64,000 bases of DNA from Closterium sp. NIES-65 (lineage: Eukaryota > Streptophyta > Zygnematophyceae > Desmidiales > Closteriaceae). Positions 10,208-19,615 of the stretch are shown piece after piece (within the stretch, counting starts at the first letter, position 1; each line of letters starts with the position of its first letter). The stretch is from assembly GCA_948144175.1 (NCBI GenBank), contig CANXME010002486.1, positions 3,906,001-3,970,000 of the forward strand, in the 5' to 3' direction. A model generated the notes under the pieces. It searched no databases. It saw only the letters and a list, made by a program, of their open reading frames with translations, and was not told the origin of the DNA. The position numbers and the translations under genes were made by a program.

Positions 10208-11400
10208 CTGCGACCTGCCGCCCCACGAGCAGAAAACCGCCGCCACACCAGAAATCGGCCGCCCCAGGAACTGCAAACCGCTGCCCCAGACCTGAAACTG
10301 CCGCCCCACCTGGAAACCTGCTGCCCCACCCGTTCCAGTCACCTCACCCGGAATCAGCCGCCCAACCCAGTACTCTCCACTGCATAGAACCGCACAAAAC
10401 CGTGCAGAACCGCACAGTTTCCGCACAGAACCGTGCAGAATCACGCAGAACTGCACAGAACCGTACAGATCCACACAGAACCGCCACCTTACCTTCCCCA
10501 CCCGTCGCCCGCTGCCTTAACAGCCGCCCCACCTGACACCCACCTCCCCACAAGCTGCCACACCCGCCGCTAGTAGCACTAGCAGTTTACACTGCCGTCA
10601 GTAGCACCAGCAGCCTAGACTACCGCTACGAGCACCACCAGCAACTTAGACTGCCGCCAGTCGCACCAGCAGCAGCTTTCACTGCCGTCAGTGCACCAGC
10701 AGCAACTTAAACTACCCCCTAGCAAAACCAGCAACGTACACCGCCCCACCCGGTACTCCCCATCGCGCAGAACCGCACTGAACTGCACAGAACGGCACAG
10801 AACCGCACCCGCTGCCCCACCCGTTCCAGCCAGAGCTGCTGCCTCACCCGTTCCAGTCACCTCACCCGGAATCAGCCACCCCACCCGGTACTCCCCACCC
10901 CGCAGAACCGCACATCAACGCACAGATTCGCGCAGAACTGCACTAAACTGCACAGAACCGCACAGAACCGCACCCGCTGCCCCACCTGTACCAGTCAGAG
11001 CTGCCCCCCCCCACGACCTGAATCCTCCGCCTCAAGAGCTGAAACCCGCCACCAGCAGCTCTAGTAGCAGCAGTTTAGGCTGCCCCCAGCAAAACCAGAA
11101 GCAGCATAGCCTGCCCCAACGCTCAAGCAGTAGCTTAGGATACCGCTAGTGCACCAGCAGCAGCTTAGGCTGCCCCCAGTAAAACCAGAAGCAGCATAGG
11201 CTGTCCCAGCGCTCGAGCAGTAGCTTAGGCTACCGCTAGTGAACCAGCAGTAGGATAGCCTACCGCCAGCAGCAGTTTAGGCCCACCTGCCAGAACCACC
11301 CCCGTTTCTAGCTACTCACATGGCATGTACTCGAGTTCTACAGTAGCAGGGCCAGCCGCAGCACTCCCGGCAGTGGGGACCTGCGGGTTCAAAGTGTGGA
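10208..11400 (+). repeat. RLC-2 5' leader, second part, with short tandem motifs
   Basis: Continuation of the RLC-2 leader after RLC-3. It is built from recurring short motifs: 'cagaaccgcac' repeated at about 10380-10480 and 10765-10980, 'ctgccgccccac' at 10210-10330, and 'accagcagcagcttaggctgcccccag' variants at about 10580-10740 and 11080-11280. No protein homologous to Gag is visible here, whereas sister elements carry their capsid region in the matching place. Confidence 0.7.
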
Positions 11401-13209
11401 GCCCTCAGCAGTGGCTCAGCTAGCAGTGGGCGAGACGTCGACCCCTGCGAGTACCGGGCCCTGACAGGCCCTGGTGCTGGCACTACCTGCTGGAGTCCTG
11501 ATCACTTTGCGTCCAACTGCTACCGTCGACTCGACGACCTCCACCGTGAGTGTTTTGGTCCTCACGCTATTACACCGCACTGGCCCTCGCGTCTTCGCCA
11601 GCGCACTGCTGCACCAGTTGAGTCTCACCCACCTGGTCTAGGACTGTTCCCGGCTGCACGAGTAGAGACCTGTGTTTCCAGTCTTAGTGCGTGTGTTGTT
11701 TCCAGTCTAGGCACCTCTGAGGGTCTTTGTGTAGGAGCTACAGCTACCACTAGTATAGCACTAGCCTTTGTAGCTGGCTCGGGTGCGACCCTACAGACTA
11801 CACATCTTTCCTTCACCCTAGACTCTGGAGAGTCCACCTGTTTCTTTCGCGACTGTACTGACCTCACACCACTGCGCACTCCAGTAATTTTTGCCTTGGT
11901 TGACCCCTCTGTGGGACGTGTAGTTGCTCGCAGCACCACCACTCTCCCGTGTCCAGCATCTCCCTCAGCTTTTCTTACAGGTTACTACACCCCCTCGTTC
12001 TCTAGGAACCTGGTGGGTCTCAGTCACCTCCACAACCTAGGTGTAGTCACCACTTTCCCACTGGATGAGCCTGTTGCCTCCTGCACAGTCGGTACCAATG
12101 GGGACCCTCTGGCCACTTTTCTTAGGGAGCCGGGCTCTGGTCTGTACTCACTATACATTGGGTCCCACCGCACTCGGTCAGGCCAGGCCAGGCCAGGTCA
12201 GGTAGCTGCTGTGTCGTGCGACTGTCGCTCCCTCACCAACCCGTCCGTCCTCTGGCACCACAGTCTAGGTCACCCGTCGTTCCCACGTCTCAGTAGGATG
12301 GCACGTTACCGCCTGGTCTCAGGTCTCCCAGATTTGCTTGCCCCGCTTCCTTGCTCGCCTACGCCGCTGTGCACTCCTTGTGTCGAGGGTCGGCAGCGCG
12401 CTACCCCTCAATCCTCCTCGTTCTCCCCCACCACGGCTCCCTTCCAGACCCTGCACTTGGACGTCTGGGGTCCCTCCCCGGTCCTTGGACCACATCAGGA
12501 GCGCTACTTCCTGATTGTGGTAGATGACTACTCCCGCTACACCACGGTTTTCCCCTTGCGACGGAAGGCCGACGTGCCTACCGTCCTCGAGCCGTGGCTA
12601 CTAGCGCGGGGTGGTGCCCAGGGCTTGTGTGGACTTTGCCTACACTCGGACCGTGGTGGTGACTTTTCTTCCACTCGCCTAGAGACGTTCTGTCAGGGTC
12701 GGGGAGTCATTCAGTCGTACACGCTACCAGCCTCGCCGCAGCAGAACGGGGTAGCCGAGCGTCGCATCGGCCTGGTCATGGAGGTTGCCCGGACCTCCAT
12801 GTGCCATGCCGGTGTCCCTCAGTTCTTGTGGCCTCAGGCGGTCCGCTACGCCGCGCACCAGCTGAACCTGTGGCCCAGTGACGCACGGCCACGGATGACG
12901 CCGGTCTCTCTCTGGTCAGGTTTACAGGGTGTAGCAGCTGACTTCCGCGTCTGGGGTTGTCTGGCTCACGTTCACGCCCCTGACCCGAACAAGTTGTCTC
13001 TGCGCACTCGTGCCTGCGTCTTTCTTGGCTTCCCTTTGGACGCCTCCGGCTGGGTGTTCTACGACCCAGTCACCTGCGGGTTCTTCGCTTCTCAGGACGT
13101 CACGTTTGACGAGTCTGTCTGTTACTACAGGAGTCGCCCCCACCGAGGTACTGAGGTCTTTCCCCCCCGCTGTTCCTCACCCTTGAGCCTCCCCCAGTTG
13201 CCCCAGTAG
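11401..13209 (+). pseudogene. RLC-2 zinc-finger relic, protease and integrase
   Basis: Copia pol remnant. A zinc-finger relic CEYRALTG...C...H...C lies at about 11440-11530, aligned with the CxYVIRTG fingers of sister elements and followed by the same RLDDL context. Protease carries FTLDSGEST (near 11815) and the downstream FSRNLVG block. Integrase runs from LWHHSLGHPS and CTPCVEG through the catalytic Asp of LDVWGP, Asp of HSDRGGD and Glu of NGVAERR (near 12755) to the C-terminal FASQDVTFDES block, ending at TAG 13207-13209. The integrase triad is complete. The reading frame breaks right after, in the linker. Confidence 0.9.
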
Positions 13210-13838
13210 ACACCCCCCCTTCGCGTCCTGCCTCGTCTGGTGTGTCGCACGTCACTCCGCAATCGTCCCCTCGCAGCATCCAGACCCTGTCGTGTCTGGG
13301 GGTGCGGGAGGTGCAGTTGCGGAGGGTGAGGGTAATGGGGCTGCAGGAGCTGGTGGTGTCGGCCCTGGGGGTGCAGGGGTTGTGGGCGTGGAGGTCACTC
13401 CTGTGGAGGACACGGCAGCCTCAAGTTGGCGGCCTCGCCTCGCCTCACCCCCTGGCTTCCTGTCCGTCCCGCGGTTTCCTCCTCGTTCTTCTTTGCCGCC
13501 GGTTGTTGCGGAGCCTGCGGGTGTTCCTGCGGGAGGTACTGGAGGCCCCGGGGGTGTCGGTGGTGGAGGTGCTCGTTCTGGGGGTGCTGGAGGTGGAGGC
13601 ACTGGCACTGTGGCGCCTAAACCGCGCACTGTACGTTTCCTGACCCGTGAGCAGCGTCTCCTTTGGTTGGAGAGGGAGGAGCGTGAGCAGTTTGAGAGGG
13701 CACAGCAGTAGGAGCAGCAGCAGCAGGAGAGAGTAGAGTGCTTTTTTGCGTCCTTCTTAGCGTCCTTGCGCGCTTAGCGTCCTTGCGCGCTTTTTTGCGC
13801 CTGGGAGACACCGACCTTCCCACTGGTACGCGGCTAAG
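13210..13838 (+). other. RLC-2 linker and reverse-transcriptase deletion scar
   Basis: A Gly/Ala-rich linker in a shifted frame (13292-13711) ends in the conserved-looking PKPRTVRFLTREQ block and a run of Glu/Arg/Gln. Reverse transcriptase should follow, but the sequence passes through two 17-bp direct repeats (13756-13772, 13773-13789; 'cttagcgtccttgcgcg') flanked by TTTTTTGCG on both sides and lands in the GRHR...AAKRV segment just before RNase H. About 1.2-1.5 kb is missing compared with RLC-3. Confidence 0.8.
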
Positions 13839-14370
13839 AGGGTGGCGAAGTATGTGGCGAGTACATCACGCATGGGACTTGTCCTTGGAGGGAAGCAGCC
13901 AGTTACACACACAGGTTACTCGGACTCGTCGTGGGCCGACGGTGCGGAGACGCACCGGTCTACACAGGGGTACTCCTTTAGCCTCGGGGCAGGTGCTGTT
14001 TCGTGGCGGTTGACTCGAGCGTCGTCTGTTGTCGGTTCTAGCTGTGAGGCAGAGGTGTACGCTGCGGTCATGGCCGCTCAGGAGCTTCGCTGGCTGTCTT
14101 TCCTTCTCACCGACATTGGTGAGCAGCCTCGCTCTCCACCAGTCTTGTTCGCCGACAACAAGTCTGCTTTCCTATTGTGTGAGGAGCCTCGATTGGTTGG
14201 GAAGGCGAAGCACATCTAGCTTCGTTACTTCCTTCTGCGTCAGTTGCAGCAGCGTGGCCAGGCCCGCGTGGTACGTGTGGTCTCTGCGGCCAACATTGCA
14301 GATATCTTCACCAAGGCGTTGCCGCCTTGTGACCACCAGCGTTTCTGCACCTAGCTTGGCCTTGTGTCTA
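13839..14370 (+). pseudogene. RLC-2 RNase H domain remnant
   Basis: Encodes AAKRVAKYVASTSRMGLV, then the RNase H blocks SDSSWADG, GYSFSLGAGAVSW, SSCEAEVYAAVMAAQELRW, LFADNKSAF and TKALPPCDHQRF. An in-frame TAG occurs after KAKHI (14217-14219). The domain matches the C terminus of RLC-3 but is clearly diverged, so RLC-2 and RLC-3 belong to different subfamilies. The 3' untranslated part from about 14370 to 14684 holds two imperfect copies of a 'gatgctt...gcatct...tatatgca' segment. Confidence 0.88.
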
Positions 14371-14684
14371 CATGCCTCACTTGCTTGTGTAGAGATGCTT
14401 TGCATTGTACTCTTGCATCTCTTTATATTTGCTATATATATATGCATCTAGACTGGCCTTGTGGCCCTGTGCTTCTATAGAGATGCTTGTCGTGTACTCT
14501 TGCATCTTCTATATTTGCTATATCCTTGCATGTGGACTGGCCTTGTGGCCCCTTGTTTGTTCTCGGACTGTGTGGTGATCTTGAGATCCACCACGAGATT
14601 TGCTGTGATTTTTGTGAACTGGTCCTGTGACCCTTGCTGTGTGTTGCGTTCCACAGGACTACCGTCACCTAGACTATGGGGGTG

Positions 14685-14814
14685 TGTCACGCTATATTTC
14701 TTATAGCTTATTTGTGTTAGTATAGGTGTACTTTATGTTTTCCTAGGGTTAGGGTTATGCTTGCTATATCTTGGTTGTTTCTCATTTTCCTCAAGTCAAT
14801 TTTACATTGTGACA
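14685..14814 (+). repeat. 3' LTR of RLC-2
   Basis: 130 bp, TGTCACGCTATATTTC...TTGTGACA, preceded by polypurine tract TATGGGGGTG (14675-14684) and followed by GAAAG (14815-14819), the exact partner of 2299-2303. Confidence 0.95.
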
Positions 14815-14819
14815 GAAAG

Positions 14820-16213
14820 TAGGTTCGCTCACACGCCCGGGACGTAGAGCACGTCGGGGAGCACCTGCTTCCCGACCTCCCCTTGCAGAGCGGCAGTGGC
14901 GCGGCGCTGGATGTTCTGCAGTGCCCCATTGAAGCCGCGCACGTGCTTGACTTTGCCGCTCGGCTGCAGGTCGACGAAGCCGTCCTTCGTCCCCATCAGG
15001 TGGTGAGAGCAACCGGTGTCGAGCAGGACCACCACAGCACAGCAAGGAAGTCAACCAGGAAGTCCTCGCACAGCCAGGAAGTCCTGCCGGTTTGCCTGCA
15101 CAGCTGCCGCCACAGCCTGGAAGTCCTCGTCAGCCTCCGGTGCCAACGAGACGGTTGGCTCCACGACGCCAACCAGCGAGCACGACGCTGCCTTGTCGTC
15201 TCGCCCCTTTCCGCCAGCAGAGAAGTCGACGTCCTTCGCCGAGGTCGACTTCGTCGACTGCTTCTCCTTGCGCGGCTTACTCTCTCGGCGAGGGCGACGC
15301 CCAGCCGACCTCCCTCGGTCTTCCTTGGCGTCGTCGTCGTCCGAGTCACTGTGGTCGGGGCACTCGAAGGAGAGGTGGCCGGGGTCGTCGCACAACCAGC
15401 AATCCCGACGTCGACTTCCTCCTCCACGACCGCTATCCTTGGCCGACTTCTTCTTGTTGGCATCCTTGGTCGGCTTCCAGCCGCTGCTGCCACCGCTGCC
15501 AGACTACCCACGCTGCCCTGGTCAACCACGCCGCTTTGTCGGGGCGACGTAGTTCACCTTGGACTGCTCAGCCTCCTGCATCGCCTCGTCCTTTAGGATG
15601 TACGAGGTCATGGTGTCCTCGTTGAGCGTCGCTCGCGTGCTCAGCACCATCGACAGCCGCTTCAGCAAGTTGTAGCTGCTCGGGAGCCCCTACATGACGT
15701 GCGTGATGTACGACGCTGTTGAGTACTGCGCACCAGCCATCCTGATGGTGGCGAGAATTCGCCGGGCTCGGTTGTAGTAGTGGGTCGCAGTCTCCTGGTC
15801 GCCCATACGCAGGTGCGTCAGCTGCCTATCAAGCTGGGCGAAGAACAAGTCGTCGGTGACTTGATATGTCGCCTCAATGAAGTGCCACACCCGTTGGCCG
15901 GCGTCGAGGTATTCGCTGCACAGATCACGGCAATCTGCACGCCCAGCGAGCAGCACCGCGAGATGACAGTGAAGGTCAGCAGCTGCATAGCGCGAAACTC
16001 CGCACGCAAGTCGGGGTCCTCACACGTTGCCACGGTGCCTCGAGCAAAGCCGATTAGCCCGACCATCTCCACCTGGGGCTCGATCGCTTCCTTCTAGGTG
16101 AGAATGTCGGGTCCACCGACCAGCGGGGGAGTGACCAAGATCATGTCCAGCGTAAAATTGAAGTAGTCGTTACTCGGTGCAATCCCGCCCGCCGTCACGT
16201 GGGTCGCCGTCAT
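14820..16213 (-). pseudogene. RLC-1 Gag and protease remnant (right half)
   Basis: Upstream half of the copia element interrupted by RLC-2. The likely start is the ATG at 16213 (minus), MTATHVTAGG; a stop follows in the first 50 codons. Gag segments: MVGLIGFARGTVATCEDPDL and a UBN2-like stretch around 15690-15956 (WHFIEATYQVTDD, LDRQLTHLRM). A canonical zinc knuckle CWLCDDPGHLSFEC (CX2CX4HX4C) lies at about 15350-15400, followed by an Asp-rich and a basic stretch. The protease motif LLDTGCSHHLMG is at about 14990-15030, ending at the RLC-2 insertion. The reading continues at 2298 with the pre-integrase region. Multiple frameshifts make it non-functional. Confidence 0.87.
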
Positions 16214-17786
16214 TGGCAAAAATCTGCTTCGTCGACCTCCGAGGTCGCCTCACGAGGGGCCAGCAGCCACCGGCGTCTGCATCCCTCGCGCCTATACACC
16301 GCCGACTTCATCGGCGTGGATCACATCTCGCTGCATCGACGTGCCTCCCGCACTGCTGCCGACTTGGCCACCACCGGCGTTGATGCCCATGTCGACGCCG
16401 CCCTCATTGTTCACCGGTCGAGGAGATGCAGGCCGAGAAGGAGGGTGCCCCATCGCCCACACAGCACGGATGCCAACCTCGACAACTACTCAGGGGAGGT
16501 CACCGTACTCCTTTGCCTCATGGCATCTCCTTGCATTCTCCAGCCGTGCCTCCAAGGTGCCCACCACCCCTGCGTCACCTACGGTGCCTACCATAGTAAC
16601 TACCGCACAACTGCCGGCCTACAATACGCAATAGGCAAGTGACCACTACGTCGACCTGACTGAAAGGTAAGTCATGTGCCGTCCACGCTCACCACACCAT
16701 GCGGAGATAACTCTATCAACGCGAGCTAGACTACGGGCTAGGCACGGGGTAGGAGGGATCTCTGCGTTCGTTCCTTAGTCGTTGTCTAGCACTTGTTCGT
16801 TCACAGGGCAAAACTACAAGACTTTCACTAGCAAAAGTTGAGAACAAAGGTTCAGAATGATAACAACAAAAGTTGGCATGCAAGACTTCATCAGACCTAG
16901 CAAAGCTGCTGGTCGACCTCCAGCGCAGCACGGTCGACCGCGTGCCAGCACGACTTGGTCGACCGCGCTCCAGCAGAGCAAAGTCGCGGCTTGCCAACGT
17001 TGCAAGTCCATGGTGTGCCAACGCTGCAGCAAGTTGGCTGCACAGCGTTGCACCCACAGGACAATGAAGCATCTGCTTCGCATATGCACGCAGCTGGTTG
17101 GTGCGCCACTCCTCGTCACGAGCACAGCGCAGGCGCCTAGCAGACTCCACGCCAGCGACAGCACCCACCAGCCACGTTGACCTCGGGATACCAACATCAG
17201 AGGTCGGCCTCGCAGAAGTCACCCCTGCGACCTTTGCATGCTTCTGCAGAAGTCCGTCACCCGGGTAACACAGTCGACCGAGCAACCAGGTTGACGCTTG
17301 CCAGGTCGGCATCCTCCTTAGTCGGTGTCCCCTCGTTGACCACGACTAGGCCGCCGACTTCGCCAAGTCGTCGGCCACCCAAGGTCGGCGCCCTCCATCC
17401 CGGCGCCCTGCTACTCGATGCCCAGCTGCTCGGCGTCCTACTCGACGCCCTCCAGCTCGACGTCCCCAGCCTCCCCTGTCGAGGTCGACATCGGCCCCTC
17501 CGTCGTTGACCACCAGGTTCGGTCGACCTCCTAGTCGACCACCCCAAACTGGGCGCCCAGAAGTCGGTGCCTGTCGCAGTGGTCCCCGTGCAGGTCGACC
17601 TTCTCGTCGATCAGCTTGCCCACTGCCGTATGTCGGCTGCACTCCCCCGTACAGCCGACCACAAGTTCGGCTCCGCCCAAGCAAGGACAGGGCCTAACAC
17701 AACTCCCGTTGACACCGGCACAATCACTCGCTGAGGGATGGTTGGGTTGGGCGAGCGGCGTGACCTCTTAATAGAGGGCCCATGTG
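16214..17786. other. GC-rich region, probably RLC-1 leader and 5' LTR, boundaries not found
   Basis: No protein family is recognisable on either strand. The region should hold the 5' leader and LTR of minus-strand RLC-1, but neither a primer site nor TG...CA ends can be placed, because the matching 3' LTR lies outside the window. GTCGAC-containing words such as 'ggtcgacc' recur many times from 16910 to 17610. The element's end probably lies near 17700-17780, where the gypsy Gag begins. Confidence 0.45.
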
Positions 17787-19030
17787 CTACTGACTCCTAG
17801 CGTTTCCCTGCTGCTTGGTCAGTTTTTTCTGCTCAGCTTTCCCCTTTCCCTTGGCGTTTTCCGAGCATTCGCTCTTACGGTGCCTCGGCATGTTGCACGC
17901 GAAGTAGCGCCCTTTGAACGATGCGGCAGCAGCATTCACGGCGATAGCACGTATCGTGGCATAGTAGCTCGTCCCATGAGTCCGATGTCCCCAGCTGGTG
18001 TTATTGGGGTAGGAACCCGGTCTCGGTCGGCGAAGAAAATCTTTTTTTTTTTCGACCATAGCGAGAATCTCGTTAAATTCAGTAACGTTGTGAAGCAGGA
18101 TTTCATAAGCGATCTCGTATTTTGGGCCGCGGACGTAGCGGTCGATGCGCTCCCCCTCATGCATTTGGCCCACCTGCTCATACAACACCAGAAACCTGCT
18201 TGTATTATCCTAGACGGACCCAAGCTGGTGCCTAGAGAGGAGCTTCTGTCGCGCTGCGATCAAAGCCGCAATTGGCTCGAATCTCGTGCGCAGACCTGCG
18301 CACCACGCGTCCCACGTGCGATTTTGGGTACCTTCACAAAATACGATGGCACCCAGGGTCCGGTTTCTCCTTCTGTGTCGGTAGAGTCTTGTAGTTCACC
18401 GGCTTTGTGACGATAACGTGCCACCAATCCATGGCGGGTCCTTGCAGCAGCGACACAGCGTATCGAATCTTCGCCGAGACCTCCTAGACGTAGTTGGCGT
18501 AAAAAAATACGCTCATTGTGAACAACCACGCCTGAACGGCCGGACCACCCCGGTGACTTGGGTCGAAGCAAGGCAGGTGCTACGGCTTGAGCGGCATCCG
18601 TGACGGCAGTGCTGACTTGCTGGTCGGCACCGAAATTGTGACGCATGGTTGGCTCATGGCTGCATTAGTCGCTCTGGGTTGTGTCGCGCCGTATTCGTCG
18701 TCTCCGTCGTTCCGGGCGACGCCATCAATAGCCGAGATCGAGGGTTGCCCCACACTTCCATGTTGTGATGACTGTCGTGCTTGTTGTCCTTATGTGCAAT
18801 ATGTTTGTGATTGCTTGTTGCACCCGTGCGTCGTTCTTTTGCAGTGCCGTATATTCTGCCATCAACGCCACGATTTCTTTGGAACTTTCGTGCAGCTGCT
18901 GCAGCAGTTCGTTTAGGGGCTCCCGCGCAAGAGTCGTTACGTTGACGTGCTCGGCCACTTCGAAGGACGACGTCTCGTCGTAGCTTTTGGCGTAGTCTTG
19001 GCTGCACGCGTTTACGAGAGAACGCAAGGA
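17787..19030 (-). pseudogene. RLG-1: Ty3/gypsy Gag remnant
   Basis: Minus-strand Gag in several frames. N-terminal part at about 19027-18725 (NELLQQLHESSKEIVALMAE, coiled-coil-like). The capsid block LLQGPAMDWWHVIVTKP lies near 18420-18490, typical of retrotransposon Gag (LL.G.A..WW). The C-terminal part at 18188-17787 has LYEQVGQMHEGERIDRYVRG, IAYEILLHNVTEFNEILAM and a zinc knuckle whose first Cys has become Tyr (YFACNMPRHRKSEC), then a Lys-rich tail. Frameshifts and stops separate the pieces. No protease or reverse transcriptase of this element is in the window; RLC-1 probably inserted just downstream of the knuckle. Confidence 0.82.
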
Positions 19031-19099
19031 CAGTGGCTCCTAGGTGCTAAGGGGCGTGATTTCTCTAGGTGCGGAGGTGCGCGGTCCCAAAAGGAAAGT

Positions 19100-19113
19100 G
19101 GCTCTGATAACCA
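19100..19113 (-). promoter_or_regulatory. RLG-1 primer binding site
   Basis: On the minus strand TGGTTATCAGAGCC follows a putative LTR end (TG on plus at 19116) after two bases. It is a one-base-inserted relative of the initiator-Met site, and its position just upstream of the Gag remnant fits. Confidence 0.65.
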
Positions 19114-19115
19114 AG

Positions 19116-19489
19116 TGTTACGGGTGCAATAGAACGAGATAACGAGGAGTGCACTAGGTGGTTAACGAGTACAAAGTATGAGCGAAGGCAATGAGCGAAG
19201 ACTTATGTGCAAACATGCAAACTGTTACGCGGCGCGTGCGAGCTAGCTATTGCTAGGCTGGCATCAAGGTTCGGGCTAGTCCTGAAGCGTAGGCCGACTC
19301 AGCCAGGCCAGCGGTGCATGCTTTGGAAAAACATTGGCGAAGCCCCGTTAGTAGTAACGGGCGAACAACGGCTGCTGTTGTACTCGGTTGAAGAACACAG
19401 TAAGGAATGCCCAAAAAAAACTTATACTAGGTTAATATTAAAGTAGCATGTGCCCCTTTTATATTCTTGTACTTTGTATTACTATCAAT
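19116..19489 (-). repeat. RLG-1 partial 5' LTR, cut by RLC-4
   Basis: Begins (plus) TGTTACGGGTGCAATAG immediately outside the primer site and is AT-richer to the right. No second copy exists in the window, so the far end is unknown; RLC-4 interrupts at 19489/26943 and the LTR may continue after 26948. Confidence 0.55.
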
Positions 19490-19615
19490 TGTGAAAATAG
19501 CGAGGAATGAAGTGACTGGGCAAAATGTGGGTACAAGTAGGAAACCTAGAAATGTTGTACCCTATAGTGTCTACCCCACTACAGCCTAGATTGACCATAA
19601 CATATAAGTTTGACA
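19490..19615 (-). repeat. 3' LTR of RLC-4
   Basis: 126 bp; on the minus strand TGTCAAACTTATATG...TATTTTCACA. It closely matches 26821-26942 and is related to the LTRs of RLC-7 (shared 'ggggtagaca', 'cctacttgtac', 'cattcctcg'). Confidence 0.92.

Larger units (their letters stand above)
2304..14814 (+). mobile_element. RLC-2: short-LTR copia retrotransposon inserted in RLC-1 and itself split by RLC-3
   Basis: Bounded by near-identical 129/130-bp LTRs (2304-2432, 14685-14814), each TG...CA, and flanked by the perfect 5-bp target duplication GAAAG (2299-2303 and 14815-14819). The primer site TGGTATCAGAGC follows the left LTR and a polypurine tract TATGGGGGTG (14675-14684) precedes the right LTR. 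Removing nested RLC-3 leaves a body of about 5.3 kb. It keeps a Gag zinc-finger relic, protease, integrase and RNase H, but the whole reverse transcriptase is missing and the capsid part of Gag is not recognisable, so it is a non-autonomous or internally deleted copy. Confidence 0.93.

Noticed and set aside
16199..17697. Several ORFs of 60-190 codons in the RLC-1 upstream region
   Set aside because: Overlapping on both strands, Arg/Ser/Pro-biased, typical of GC-rich non-coding DNA.
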